Positions 1-9,304 of a stretch of 64,000 nt of DNA are shown here, one piece after another (the first letter of the stretch is position 1; every line of letters starts with the position of its first letter). The DNA is from Legionella taurinensis. Its GTDB lineage: Bacteria; Pseudomonadota; Gammaproteobacteria; Legionellales; Legionellaceae. Position numbers and translations under genes: made by a program. Where the stretch lies: positions 2,046,001-2,110,000 of the forward strand of contig NZ_UGOZ01000001.1 in assembly GCF_900452865.1 (NCBI RefSeq), given 5' to 3'. The notes below the pieces were generated by a model. That model saw nothing but the letters and a program-made list of their open reading frames with translations. It ran no database searches and had not been told where the DNA came from.

Positions 1-754
1 TTGTTTGAATATTTTTTGCCCACAAATAGTCTAATCCTTTCTTTTCCTCAGGACTTAACGTATCAGATAAGACTTGTATCAATAGTTGGTAGCCATAAGA
101 ACTTAACGCATCAGTCAGGCCACCGGGTAAAAAGTTGGACGTCAACCCACCCTTTTGGCAGCTCAGTACCAACATCACTTCCACAGCATCCAAAATAGCA
201 TTCAGCTTCTCTTTACCAATACTGGTTAAGGAAAGCTCTGCTTTGTTGGGTTGAACATTGAGATATTCCTTGTAATACTCAGGATATCGTTTTTTTAATT
301 GAGAAAGAAAGCGCTCTTGATCGCGTTCGCTCATCTCCGTGGCCTCTACATCATCGAAATGCAGTGTCGTGCGTAGAAAGCCTTTGTATTTATTGGCCAA
401 ATAAACCGTTTCCAATGAATAAGCGATGTACTTTTTACCCTTTAAATTATCCAGTGAAACAAACACATCATCTTTAAGATAAAGCTCTTCCCAGGTTTCA
501 TAAGCATTAGAAGAATAGTTTTCGTCAAAATGGACTTCAGGCATCATTAACGGCAATGGATGCTGGTCATCGATGATTTTTGCAATGGAATAAATCGAGC
601 GGAAACGGGTCTTGCAAGGAGCATCAAGGAAAGCCTCTTTATGGTTAATCCAGTTTCTCGACAGGACAATAATTTGATCTAATTTGATGTAGCTTGAGTA
701 AGTTTGGTTCGTTCCTGTTTTTTTATTGTCCTTCTTTTCAAATTTTTCTAGCAT
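1..754 (-). CDS. Unknown protein, partial (3' end outside window)
   Basis: An open reading frame runs on the minus strand from an ATG at 754 to the window edge without a stop, giving 251 codons of an unfinished protein. The start is MLEKFEKKDNKK and is preceded by AAAGAGATG-type purines at good distance. The protein is hydrophilic, rich in Lys, Glu, Tyr and Leu, with no signal peptide or membrane segment in the visible part. I recognise no domain. It is divergent from the genes to its right and separated from them by about 475 bases. Small plus-strand reading frames over the same stretch are shadows. It could be a Legionella-specific accessory protein, but nothing in the sequence shows a function. 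Confidence 0.75.
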   Translation of the reverse strand, partial: MLEKFEKKDNKKTGTNQTYSSYIKLDQIIVLSRNWINHKEAFLDAPCKTRFRSIYSIAKIIDDQHPLPLMMPEVHFDENYSSNAYETWEELYLKDDVFVSLDNLKGKKYIAYSLETVYLANKYKGFLRTTLHFDDVEATEMSERDQERFLSQLKKRYPEYYKEYLNVQPNKAELSLTSIGKEKLNAILDAVEVMLVLSCQKGGLTSNFLPGGLTDALSSYGYQLLIQVLSDTLSPEEKKGLDYLWAKNIQT

Positions 755-1050
755 GTTACATCTCTTTACATAGTGACCAATTAGTTGGTTTTTTGAATAA
801 ATATATTGCGGATTGGATTATAAAGAACAAATATTAACCAACGATTAACTGGCTATGTTGTAAACAGGGGTTAGCAAATCGTATTGATGGGTTTTTGGAG
901 CAGGAACGAGTGAACGCCGGCTTCGTGTCGAAAGTCATAAATGGTATTTAAATCATTGGCTTAGTGATGGAGTCATTGATGTTATATTCGCTCGTTTCAA
1001 TACGCTATTTTCAGTGATTCCCGCTTACAGGAAAGGTTTTTCTACATAAA

Positions 1051-1188
1051 AGTCAGGCCGCTTTACACTTTGTTATCCTTTCTTTAAACTTTCTTTTCAC
1101 GTTAGGCTTTACGCCCTCCTCTTTTGCCATTGGCAACCGTATTGTGGCTGCCAGTAGCGCGCCCTCGGATTTTCATTTAATCGAATAA
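1051..1188 (+). pseudogene. Signal-peptide remnant of a paralogue of the 2828-5059 repeat protein
   Basis: In one frame this stretch reads as a hydrophobic leader (ALHFVILSLNFLF, then FAIGNRIVAA) ending at a TAA at 1186-1188. It closely resembles the leader of the secreted repeat protein that starts at 2828 (ALRFVVFSLLF, then FAIGNHIAAV). No ATG, GTG or TTG lies in frame before it (the frame opens after a TGA at 1015-1017), and the reading frame dies about 14 codons after the signal peptide, so this is a broken 5' end, not a gene. The rest of the 755-1229 gap shows no other gene. The remnant suggests that the repeat protein was once duplicated and one copy was deleted or replaced, perhaps when the LRR gene at 1230 arrived. 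Confidence 0.6.
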
Positions 1189-1229
1189 CACTGTCCATAT
1201 AAAATACTATTTGACCATTTAGTCACGCA

Positions 1230-2681
1230 GTGGCAATATGCTTAAAATTTGAACTTTCCGGCCTGTCCGGGGATTCCGCTTTTTATTGTTATGATGAAAT
1301 AAGGGAAGCCATGCGTGTTGAACTATTCAATCGTTCGATTGAAGCAATCATTGCCAAATTGCACCAGCTCAAGGGCTCATGGATTTCTGAGCTCCATTTG
1401 CCAGGTAACCGGCTGGGTGAGGAAAAGTTCACTGAATTAGCACTTCTATTCAGCATGTTTAAGTATTTTGGCATTCATTCCCTTAATCTGCACCTCAATG
1501 CTCTCGGGCAAAACGCCGGGCCGACAGGGGTGGAATGGGTGGCTCTGTTCAACCTACTAAAGGACTCTGGGATAAGCCATCTCGATTTAGGCTCTAATCA
1601 CTTTGGACTAAGAACCGGCCCTGAACTGATCGCTCTGTTCAGCGCGCTTAAAGGTTCTTCCATCACCCGCCTCCATTTAAAAAGTAATGACCTTAACCAA
1701 AAAACAGGGGCTGAGTTAGCTGCCTTAATCGCCGTTTTAAGCGAGTCAGGCCTCATTCAACTCGATTTAAGTTACAATTATTTGGGACAACGGCCAGCCC
1801 ATGAATTAATCGAGTTATTTCAAACCTGGCACGGCAGGTCCATGGCTGTTCTTGATTTGGCCCACAATGAGTTGGGTAAACAGGACGGCGCCACATTGGC
1901 GATCCTGTTCAGCGCATTTCAACACTCGTTAATCACTCACCTTGGTTTACGCAGTAATGATTTGTATCTAAGAACCGGCACTGAATTCAACGCCCTGCTG
2001 CATGCCTTCAAAGGCTCTCCTGTTACCCACCTCGATTTGAGCGATAATGGCTTTTATCTCATGGCCGATACGCCGTTTGAGACCTTGTTTGATGCGCTGC
2101 AAGGCTCCTCCATCAGCCATCTCAATGTCAGTTGTAATGGCCTTGGGGAACTCGACCTGACTGAATTGACTGCGCTGTTTTCCTCACTGAAAACCACAGA
2201 GGTGAGTCATCTTGATGCAGGCGACAACGAGTTTGATTCGAAGACTGCTGAGGAATTGGCGGCTTTGTTCGATGCCCTTACCCATTCTCGCTTAATTCAT
2301 CTTGGTTTAAATGACTGCCATTTTCATGAACGCACAGCAGACGAGTTGAATGTCATTTTTAATGCATTGCCGGTCCATATCAGGTCGATAAAATTATCGC
2401 TTCAGGAAGTAACCCAAATGGACTATGAGCAACGTCAGGCCATTCAACGGCGTTTTCCGAGAGCGGAGCAACTCATCCTGGTGGATAACGAGAAGGACAG
2501 GACGTTAAATCCATCGTCAAACCGGGACGATGCCAATGTCTATCGGCGCTTGGGTTTTATTGAGGTGCCGGTCCCCTCACTGGCCGGTTTAACGTCCTGT
2601 TTTGTGGTCAGCAACAACCTCCGCTTCAAACGCAACGTGGAAAGGGTACTCCCGGATGAAGTCAAGAAACGAATACTGTGA
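1230..2681 (+). CDS. Leucine-rich repeat protein, candidate secreted effector
   Basis: A 483-residue protein made mostly of about eleven leucine-rich repeats of 29-32 residues between residues 45 and 400. Each repeat carries the pattern hLxLxxNxLxxxxxxELxxLFxxLxxS, the ribonuclease-inhibitor style in which a strand (for example ITRLHLKSNDL) alternates with a helix (ELAALFDAL). Such scaffolds bind proteins, and in Legionella they are common in Dot/Icm effectors, so a host-directed binding role is an inference. The last 80 residues are not repeats and contain a conserved-looking segment (YRRLGFIEVPVPSLAG). There is no signal peptide. The frame opens with GTG at 1230; an ATG at 1311 is an alternative start, and no strong ribosome site decides between them. 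Confidence 0.8.
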   Translation: MAICLKFELSGLSGDSAFYCYDEIREAMRVELFNRSIEAIIAKLHQLKGSWISELHLPGNRLGEEKFTELALLFSMFKYFGIHSLNLHLNALGQNAGPTGVEWVALFNLLKDSGISHLDLGSNHFGLRTGPELIALFSALKGSSITRLHLKSNDLNQKTGAELAALIAVLSESGLIQLDLSYNYLGQRPAHELIELFQTWHGRSMAVLDLAHNELGKQDGATLAILFSAFQHSLITHLGLRSNDLYLRTGTEFNALLHAFKGSPVTHLDLSDNGFYLMADTPFETLFDALQGSSISHLNVSCNGLGELDLTELTALFSSLKTTEVSHLDAGDNEFDSKTAEELAALFDALTHSRLIHLGLNDCHFHERTADELNVIFNALPVHIRSIKLSLQEVTQMDYEQRQAIQRRFPRAEQLILVDNEKDRTLNPSSNRDDANVYRRLGFIEVPVPSLAGLTSCFVVSNNLRFKRNVERVLPDEVKKRIL

Positions 2682-2827
2682 TTCCCAATGAATTGAAGCA
2701 TAAACCCAGCGTGGTTGTGCAGGTGGTCCGGACTTGTTCCAAACAGTGGCTGGACGGACTCCTTGTCTTTTAGGTATAGTGATTGTTTGAATCCGCTCAG
2801 CCATTTCATTAACCAGGAAGGTTTTTT

Positions 2828-5059
2828 ATGCAAAGGATGCCCATTGCGTTGCGCTTTGTTGTGTTCAGTTTATTGTTTGGCCTGGGTTTGGTACCCCGCT
2901 CGTTTGCCATTGGCAATCACATCGCAGCTGTGGATGTGGACGGCACAACCGGGCAATACACCTCGATGGTTCTGGATGCACAGGGCTATCCGACAATCAG
3001 TTACTACGATGCCTCAGAACAAAAATTAAAGGTTGCGCATTGCTTTACACGAACCTGCAGTCGCTTTAATTCCATCGTGACCCCCGATGCAGCAGCCAGC
3101 ATCGGTCAATACACTGCCGTTGCCTTAGACAGCACCGGAAAGCCGGTGGTCAGTTATTACGATGAAGCCAATTCTGCCTTAAAGGTTCTGCATTGCGGCA
3201 ACAGTTCCTGTTCAGCCGGGAATACAATAGCCACCCCGGATAATACCGGATCGGTGGGGTTATACACGTCGGTAACCCTTGACGGCAATGATTTCCCGGT
3301 GGTGAGTTATTACGATGCGGGTAATGGTAAATTGAAAATTCTCCATTGCGGCAATGCCGCCTGTACTGCGGGCAACACCATGGCCACACCCGACATGACC
3401 GGCAGCAATGGCGTACAGAGTTCCATTCAATTGAATAACGCCGGTCATCCGGTGGTGGCTTATTTTGATTTCACCAACTCGTCTTTGAAAATAATCACCT
3501 GCGGCAACAGCGCCTGTAATGCCGGCAACACCACAGTCACTGTCGATTCGGTGGCCGATGTCGGCCGCTATCCTTCGTTAAAACTGGATAGCAATCAAAA
3601 ACCCGTGGTCAGTTATCTGGATGCAACCAATGGGAAATTAAAAGTGCTGCATTGCGGAAACACCCTTTGCACATCGGGTAATTCACTGACCTCCCTGCCG
3701 GCTAATGCGGTGGCGGGCTATTATTCCTCCCTGTCGCTTGATGCCAATAATATACCGACCATCAGCTATTACGATTTAACCAACCAGAGCCTGAATGTGG
3801 TGCGTTGCGGTGATGCCAACTGTACGAACAACAACATCATCAATGTTCCGGACAGTACCGGGAATGTGGGCTTGTATACCTCGTTGCGTCTTGATGCCAG
3901 CAGCAATCCCATTGTCAGTTATTACGATGGCAGCAATGGCAACCTGAACGTGTTGCGCTGCGGCAGCCCCCAGTGCGGTCCAAATTCGGTTTATGTGGGT
4001 GATACCGCGACCGACGTTGGCCGCTACGGCGCTATTCAATTGGATGCCAACGGCAAACCAGTGGTGAGTTACTGGGATAACACCAATGGCGATCTGAAAT
4101 TACTGCATTGCGGCGACACCTCCTGCAGCCAAGGCAATTCCATCACCAGCGCCTACACCACCGGAAATACCGGCTGGGATACTTCGCTGGCTCTCGATGC
4201 CAATGGTTATCCGGTCATTAGTTTTTATGACTTCACCGCCCAGGTCATGAAGATCATCCATTGCACCAATGCCAATTGCAGTGGGGTTAACTCTGCCGTC
4301 ACTCCGGATAGTTTATCGAAACGCGCATCGTCCATGGCCCTTGATTCCGCTGGTAATCCTGTCATTGCCTCGGCTGGTCAGCCCGATCAGGGATTGAGAG
4401 TCGTTCACTGTGGGGATGCAAACTGCTCCGCGAACACCAGCATTGCCTCGCCCGATTTCCCGGTTTTCCCCGCCAATGCCGATGTGCGCGGGGTTTCTCT
4501 GGTGCTGGATGGTTCGGGCTATCCTGTGGTGAGTTTTTTTCGCGCGGATAAAAATCAATTGAAACTGTTGCACTGCGGTGACGCCAATTGTTCTGGCCCC
4601 AATAACACCTTGTCCATTCTTGACCCCGGTGCGCAGGCAGGCGATCACCGTGCGACCTCGGTAACATTAGACGCGAGCGGCAATCCAGTCATTGCCTACT
4701 GGGATACGGCCAATGACGCACTCAAGGTTCTTCACTGCGGTAACCCAGCCTGTAATGCAGGAAACAGCATTGCTTCCCCGGCGACTGGCGCCAATGTCGG
4801 GTTACAGCCCTCCATTCGTATTGACAGCGCAACGGGACGTCCGATTGTCAGTTTTGGCACCAGCACCACGATGTCAATACTCTATTGCGGTGACGCCAAC
4901 TGCACCTCCGGCAATGTCATCACGGCGGTTGACCCCACCACCCAGGGTTTAGACAGCGCATTAGCCCTGGATGCAGATAATAACCCCGTCGCCAGCTACT
5001 ACACACCAACTGGCAAGCACATTAAAGTGCTGCGCTGTGCAACGAAAAGCTGTCAGTGA
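2828..5059 (+). CDS. Secreted Cys-paired repeat protein (14 repeats, possibly beta-propeller)
   Basis: A 743-residue protein with a Sec signal peptide (hydrophobic core FVVFSLLFGLGLV, likely cut after SFA) followed by fourteen tandem repeats of about 45-55 residues that fill the mature chain. The repeat unit is GxYxSxxLDxxGxPVVSYYD, then LKVLHCGxxxC, then GN and an acidic turn. Each unit has two cysteines four or five residues apart, well suited to a disulfide in an oxidising compartment. The alternating strand-turn pattern (PVVSYYD and LKVLHCG) suggests a beta-propeller or similar all-beta fold; this is inference. I do not recognise a named family or function. The start follows a good ribosome site (AGGAAGG, 7-base gap). 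A remnant of a related leader lies upstream at 1051-1188. The gene is convergent with the monooxygenase gene. Confidence 0.8.
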   Translation: MQRMPIALRFVVFSLLFGLGLVPRSFAIGNHIAAVDVDGTTGQYTSMVLDAQGYPTISYYDASEQKLKVAHCFTRTCSRFNSIVTPDAAASIGQYTAVALDSTGKPVVSYYDEANSALKVLHCGNSSCSAGNTIATPDNTGSVGLYTSVTLDGNDFPVVSYYDAGNGKLKILHCGNAACTAGNTMATPDMTGSNGVQSSIQLNNAGHPVVAYFDFTNSSLKIITCGNSACNAGNTTVTVDSVADVGRYPSLKLDSNQKPVVSYLDATNGKLKVLHCGNTLCTSGNSLTSLPANAVAGYYSSLSLDANNIPTISYYDLTNQSLNVVRCGDANCTNNNIINVPDSTGNVGLYTSLRLDASSNPIVSYYDGSNGNLNVLRCGSPQCGPNSVYVGDTATDVGRYGAIQLDANGKPVVSYWDNTNGDLKLLHCGDTSCSQGNSITSAYTTGNTGWDTSLALDANGYPVISFYDFTAQVMKIIHCTNANCSGVNSAVTPDSLSKRASSMALDSAGNPVIASAGQPDQGLRVVHCGDANCSANTSIASPDFPVFPANADVRGVSLVLDGSGYPVVSFFRADKNQLKLLHCGDANCSGPNNTLSILDPGAQAGDHRATSVTLDASGNPVIAYWDTANDALKVLHCGNPACNAGNSIASPATGANVGLQPSIRIDSATGRPIVSFGTSTTMSILYCGDANCTSGNVITAVDPTTQGLDSALALDADNNPVASYYTPTGKHIKVLRCATKSCQ

Positions 5060-5118
5060 ATGGTTTTCGCCTCTCGCCATGCTCGTTTATTTCTTGCTGC
5101 GGCTAAACCTTCTGCAAC

Positions 5119-5145
5119 GCGGGTAACGTTGGGCGCGTTACCCGC
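5119..5145. terminator. Perfect 10-bp stem-loop between convergent genes
   Basis: GCGGGTAACG (5119-5128) and CGTTACCCGC (5136-5145) form a perfect stem with a 7-base loop between the convergent ends of the repeat protein and the monooxygenase gene, touching the stop codon of the latter. A clear T-run is missing on both sides, so termination is likely but not proven. Confidence 0.5.
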
Positions 5146-6401
5146 TACAATTTGGCGCGTAGTGGTGTGTTTTTTATTGGCGTCTCGCGGGCATGGTTCA
5201 AGGGTTGTGTAGCAAACCAGGTATGACCAAGCATTAGTTTGGTCCACCAGGCATCCATGCGGTCTTGATCCATCGTTTGCCAGTCAGGGGGATTCATAAC
5301 CAGCGCATCGCCCATTTTTTTAGCCTTATCCACTTCTTCCGCATTATTTTTTTGCTGACTTCCCTTCCATTGCTTAAACAGGGCGGACAATGGCATCTCA
5401 GGATTAACTAACAACAGCCGATGCAGTTCAATCGCATTGCCCAGTGCTTTAGTGACACCAGAAGCGCTATGTGGCCGTAAGGTAGCTGCCGCATCCCCAA
5501 CAAACAACAGCCCGTCATCCGGATAGGGATCCATTTGAAAATCGTGGATGACCTGGATAAAGGGATGGGCGGTGCCAACAACAATATCAGCAATGGCTTT
5601 CGGGAAATGCGCTTTAGCCAGGCTGTGGAGGTATTGGCGTTGGGTTTCATGCAGTAAAGTTGCAGGCACGGAACGGCTATGGACAACGTATTGGCTATCA
5701 GTCAGCCTTAATGGCAGCTGATCGCGGTCTGTTCGTTCATAAATAAGCCAGTTGATGAGCAGCTTTCCCGTTTTTTCATAATCAACTGCGGGAATAGGAT
5801 AGAGTAGAAGGTGGCCATCCGCCCAGGTATAGCATTGAATGCGATTGATCATGTCATTCGACGAGTCTGCCAGGGTGCCACGCCAGGCAATATACCCGGC
5901 ATAGTTTTCTGTACCTGACGCCCATTGTTTACGTACAATGGATTCACCCCCATCAGCGGCAATGACAAAATCTGCGGTGTAACTCGCTTGTGAGGCAGTT
6001 TTCAACAAATATCCGCTGTCCTCTCTGTGAATGTCGATAACATTCATGTGGGGATGAATCCACGACTCCTTGAGGCGCTTGCGAAGATTACGGTACACAT
6101 CAATCCAATTGAGTGCGAACCCCTGTAACGATTGATCCCAGATTTTCACTGGGAATTCCTCTCGGCTGGCCTCTCTGTAAAAAGTACGTCCCACTATCGG
6201 CAGTCGCGGAATATCGGCATCGAATAAATCCAGCTCGATGCATTTCTCCACTAGGGCAACGGGCAGCATAATCCCCGCTCCTTGTCCTTTCATTATCCCA
6301 GAAGAACGTTCTAAAACGGTTAGTTTAAAACCCAGGCGAGATAACAGAATCGCTATGGCACACCCAGAAATTGAACCGCCGACCACAACCCCTTTTTTCA
6401 T
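5145..6401 (-). CDS. FAD-dependent monooxygenase (PHBH/UbiH fold)
   Basis: A flavoprotein of the aromatic-ring or tetracycline-type hydroxylase family, expected to use FAD and NAD(P)H to insert one oxygen atom into a substrate that the sequence does not reveal. The N-terminus carries the dinucleotide fold VVGGSISGC and a following acidic end of strand 2 (VLERS). The second FAD motif, GLLFVGDAAATLRPHSASG, lies around residue 300, and the C-terminal helix region is intact. From the ATG at 6401 it is 418 residues, normal for the family. This start is preferred over the ATG at 6407 because GGAGG lies 8 bases upstream. A 21-bp palindrome at 6424-6444 sits just upstream and may be the operator of a TetR- or MarR-type regulator encoded elsewhere. 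Confidence 0.85.
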   Translation of the reverse strand: MKKGVVVGGSISGCAIAILLSRLGFKLTVLERSSGIMKGQGAGIMLPVALVEKCIELDLFDADIPRLPIVGRTFYREASREEFPVKIWDQSLQGFALNWIDVYRNLRKRLKESWIHPHMNVIDIHREDSGYLLKTASQASYTADFVIAADGGESIVRKQWASGTENYAGYIAWRGTLADSSNDMINRIQCYTWADGHLLLYPIPAVDYEKTGKLLINWLIYERTDRDQLPLRLTDSQYVVHSRSVPATLLHETQRQYLHSLAKAHFPKAIADIVVGTAHPFIQVIHDFQMDPYPDDGLLFVGDAAATLRPHSASGVTKALGNAIELHRLLLVNPEMPLSALFKQWKGSQQKNNAEEVDKAKKMGDALVMNPPDWQTMDQDRMDAWWTKLMLGHTWFATQPLNHARETPIKNTPLRAKL

Positions 6402-6423
6402 TAACATGCCCTCCTACTGGCTA

Positions 6424-6444
6424 TGAATACAGTTGCTGTATTCA
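6424..6444. promoter_or_regulatory. Perfect palindromic operator-like site
   Basis: TGAATACAG (6424-6432), a 3-base centre, and CTGTATTCA (6436-6444) form a perfect palindrome 22 bases upstream of the monooxygenase start at 6401. On the minus strand it overlaps the -10 position of a possible promoter whose -35 is TTGATA with a 17-base spacer. Size, symmetry and place fit an operator for a dimeric repressor such as a TetR-family protein; no regulator gene is adjacent. Confidence 0.55.
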
Positions 6445-6630
6445 GTAACCGCCCATTTATCAAATGAACACATCGTTACATTCACAATGCAATTAACTAA
6501 ACAGCATGCGTCAATGTTCTTCCTTCGATAGAAACACACAGCCAATCCCCCGCTTATATCACAACCCCATTTACAGCCAATTTGCTCATTATGTATTAAA
6601 ATTAACTATTATGTGCTTTGGTAGAACGCA

Positions 6631-8061
6631 ATGGGCCGTAAAACCATCCTCTTATCCGAAAGGATGAACGCATTAAAATCCCGCATCCGCCAGGCCGAAC
6701 GGGAAACAAGTCTGGTGGATGAAATCAACAAGCGCGGTAACTATGCGAACAATGCCCTAGGCCTGTTCAGCCAGATTCAGGGCTTTTTTGCCTCAATCTT
6801 CTCTCAAAGCAAACAGCTGCCGATTATCGGCTTTATTCTACAAATGGTTTCCGTTATTCCCACAGCCATCACCACCCTTTTTGCCAAAGACAAAACCGTG
6901 GGTGAAAAACTGTTTGCCATGGGCGTTCTGGTGGTGGTTACGGCGTTAAGCATTGCCGCCTTTGTATTAACGGCCGCGGTTTCTGCAGCGATTGGTGTTG
7001 CGGTCAGCGCTCTTACCACCGTACTTGAAGGGATAAGTTTAGCCGGCAGTATCGCGGCCAAACTAACGACCCGCGCAGAATATAAGCAGAAAAAAGAATT
7101 TAATCAATTACTGGAGGCCAGAAACACGACTGCCCTGGCGGATGAAAAGTACCTGGATCCCCTGAGAGTGCGTTATCTGGAATTGCAACAGGCACTGCGT
7201 GATCCCGATTTAAAAGAGGAGGACAAAAATAACCATCAGACAGAGTCGACCTTCATTCATGATCTCCTGACCCAAAGAGGCTTGACGCTTGAGGGTGATG
7301 AAGAAAGCCAGGCGGGCAAGCTTAAAAAATGCTATGACCAGCGCCGGGAGAAAATGCTTGCGCTGACCGTGCTTGTTGAGAATCTTGAAAAGGTCGCTGA
7401 TTCGATGACGCCTGATGAAAGAAAGACCCGCATCGCTGCCATTGATGCGCTTAAGGAAGGGATTGTCAAGCTGGATACAGAAATTACCGGCATCACCAAG
7501 CCCATCCATCAATTAAAGCGCAATGATTTATTAGCGAACGAGAAATTAGCCCAAACCTACACCACCTTCGCCTTAGCCGGCGCCGGAGTGGTTTTATCCA
7601 CCATCGCCTTGCTGATGGCGGTCAGCGTGGTTGCAGCACCACCGGTGCTTTTACCCATCGTCGGTGGTTTGGCCATTGCCATGGCCACCATCGGCCTCAT
7701 CAAATGGGTTGCTGAGAAATTTGCAGAAAAACAGGACACCAAGGCTGATAAAGAGCGGCAGGTTTTAAAGGAAGAAAGCATCCTGGATGAGTCCCTGGAT
7801 TGCTATCAAACCCAGCTGGGAGAAAGGCCCAATCAATCGGCCACGTGCAGTTACTCCAATCACATGCTGGGGATTTTGCAAACCCCGCCAGAACCTCAAC
7901 CCCCACAAACGCCATCCCTGACATCCCAACCGGACGGCTCCCTGGTTACCCAATCAACCCAGACGGTTGAACTCACCACCCTTCCACCCGATGCCAATCC
8001 CAACGATGCCGGGAAAGACGCGATTTACCCTTCAGCAGGTTCAAACCGCATCAGTGTGTAG
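6631..8061 (+). CDS. Membrane-associated coiled-coil protein of unknown function
   Basis: A 476-residue protein with two hydrophobic blocks: residues about 65-150 (LVVVTALSIAAFVLTAAV and an Ala/Val-rich continuation) and about 310-360 (GAGVVLSTIALLMAVSVVAA then GGLAIAMATIGLIK). Each is long enough for two membrane helices. Between them, residues 150-310 are highly charged and predicted to be helical or coiled coil (repeated Glu, Lys, Leu). The C-terminal 80 residues are Pro/Thr/Gln-rich and disordered in character. No signal peptide and no recognised domain. The build of paired hydrophobic hairpins plus coiled coil recalls Legionella effectors that enter host membranes, but that is inference. 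The ribosome site before the ATG at 6631 is poor; the ATG at 6664 is an alternative start. Confidence 0.7.
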   Translation: MGRKTILLSERMNALKSRIRQAERETSLVDEINKRGNYANNALGLFSQIQGFFASIFSQSKQLPIIGFILQMVSVIPTAITTLFAKDKTVGEKLFAMGVLVVVTALSIAAFVLTAAVSAAIGVAVSALTTVLEGISLAGSIAAKLTTRAEYKQKKEFNQLLEARNTTALADEKYLDPLRVRYLELQQALRDPDLKEEDKNNHQTESTFIHDLLTQRGLTLEGDEESQAGKLKKCYDQRREKMLALTVLVENLEKVADSMTPDERKTRIAAIDALKEGIVKLDTEITGITKPIHQLKRNDLLANEKLAQTYTTFALAGAGVVLSTIALLMAVSVVAAPPVLLPIVGGLAIAMATIGLIKWVAEKFAEKQDTKADKERQVLKEESILDESLDCYQTQLGERPNQSATCSYSNHMLGILQTPPEPQPPQTPSLTSQPDGSLVTQSTQTVELTTLPPDANPNDAGKDAIYPSAGSNRISV

Positions 8062-8064
8062 AAA

Positions 8065-9300
8065 TTATATGAAATTAAAGGCAGACAAGCCCTGAAGACT
8101 GGCAAAGGTTTTCTGTGCGATCTGAAGATAGGTAATCTGCAATTGATATTCCACAGCCAGCGATTCCAAATCCGCATCTTCAAGCCTGGATTTGGTTTCC
8201 TTGCTGATGTCGATAAGATCGGTGTTCACTTTTTCTGCCACATCCAATTGATTCAAACGAGCGCCCACCTGCGCCTGAAAGTCCAGCAGATTACCGAGGC
8301 CACTGTCTAATTGTTCAAGGATCTGGTTGTTTTCGGTGAATACACGTGCTTTGTCGCTGGCGGCTCCAAAGGGTTGCCTTAAGTTCGCAACCATGCGCGC
8401 CGCTGTCGTAAAAATGGATTCATTGGCGGCGGGGGCTACAGCAAAGGCATCCCCGGCTTCTGGTGTGCCTGTCAGGTTAATTTCAATGCCGTTAAAACTC
8501 ACCGCCATGCCGTCGGCGTACAAAGGCGCGTCATCCGGTAACCCGGTTGCGGGGACCACGTTTCCACTTGCCGCACCACTCACCATGACCACCAACTGAT
8601 TTTGGGTGTTTAATGCAAACTGGATAGTGTAATCATCCGCAACATAGGCTGCATTGTTCACCACACTGCCTGAGCTGGCCACCGCGGTGCCGGTATTAGG
8701 CGTTGCGGTTTCGGAGACGGTGAATCGGCCATTACCGCTTGGAACCCGCATGAACAAATCATCACCGGTGTCATTCAAAGCCACCTGCAGACCGCTGCTG
8801 ATGGCTTGAAAGCGTTGGGTTTGATCGCCGTTATAGACGTATTGACCATTCATATCCCGGGAAATCGTTTGCGCTTCCGAACGGCTGCCGCTGAACATGT
8901 AGTACCCATTGCTGTCCTGGGTGTTGGCTAAACCCTGCAGTTGATCCAGTAAATTCTGGGCTTCATCCGCCAATGCTTTTCTGGCGGAATCGGTCAGCGA
9001 TCCATTCCCGGCCTGCACCTGCAATTCCCTTAACTTCTGAACCACACCGGCCATATTGCCTATGACGCTTTCTTCTTGTTTAAGCGCCCCGTCGGCATTC
9101 TGGCGGTTTTGTTCAAGGCGTTCGCCAAAAAAAATGCGTTGATTCATCAAATCGATTTTAGCGGCGGCAATGGGATCATCGGAAGGCGACAGCACCCGTT
9201 TACCCGAAGACAATTGCTGCTGAATGCGCAAGGCATCCGCCTGCTGCTTCAGCATGTTGTTTAAGCCGCGCGTAAACATCTGGTTCGATGAAATTCGCAT
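8065..9300 (-). CDS. flgL: Flagellar hook-associated protein 3 (FlgL)
   Basis: FlgL is the second junction protein between hook and filament. The 411-residue product starts MRISSNQMFTRGL, the conserved D0 helix that packs in the axial core, continues with the flagellin-like N-terminal coiled coil (LSSGKRVLSPSDDPIAA), has a variable middle of beta-rich sequence, and ends with the C-terminal helix (YQLQITYLQIAQKTFASLQGLS, here given only in part: LQIAQKTFASLQ). Length is normal. It is the last gene of the flg operon, 4 bases after flgK, and is convergent with the membrane protein gene that ends at 8061. Confidence 0.95.
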   Translation of the reverse strand: MRISSNQMFTRGLNNMLKQQADALRIQQQLSSGKRVLSPSDDPIAAAKIDLMNQRIFFGERLEQNRQNADGALKQEESVIGNMAGVVQKLRELQVQAGNGSLTDSARKALADEAQNLLDQLQGLANTQDSNGYYMFSGSRSEAQTISRDMNGQYVYNGDQTQRFQAISSGLQVALNDTGDDLFMRVPSGNGRFTVSETATPNTGTAVASSGSVVNNAAYVADDYTIQFALNTQNQLVVMVSGAASGNVVPATGLPDDAPLYADGMAVSFNGIEINLTGTPEAGDAFAVAPAANESIFTTAARMVANLRQPFGAASDKARVFTENNQILEQLDSGLGNLLDFQAQVGARLNQLDVAEKVNTDLIDISKETKSRLEDADLESLAVEYQLQITYLQIAQKTFASLQGLSAFNFI

Positions 9301-9304
9301 GAAA

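Noticed and set aside
1..198. Plus-strand open frame at the left edge
   Set aside because: It is antisense to a longer minus-strand frame with a good start and no stop in the window.
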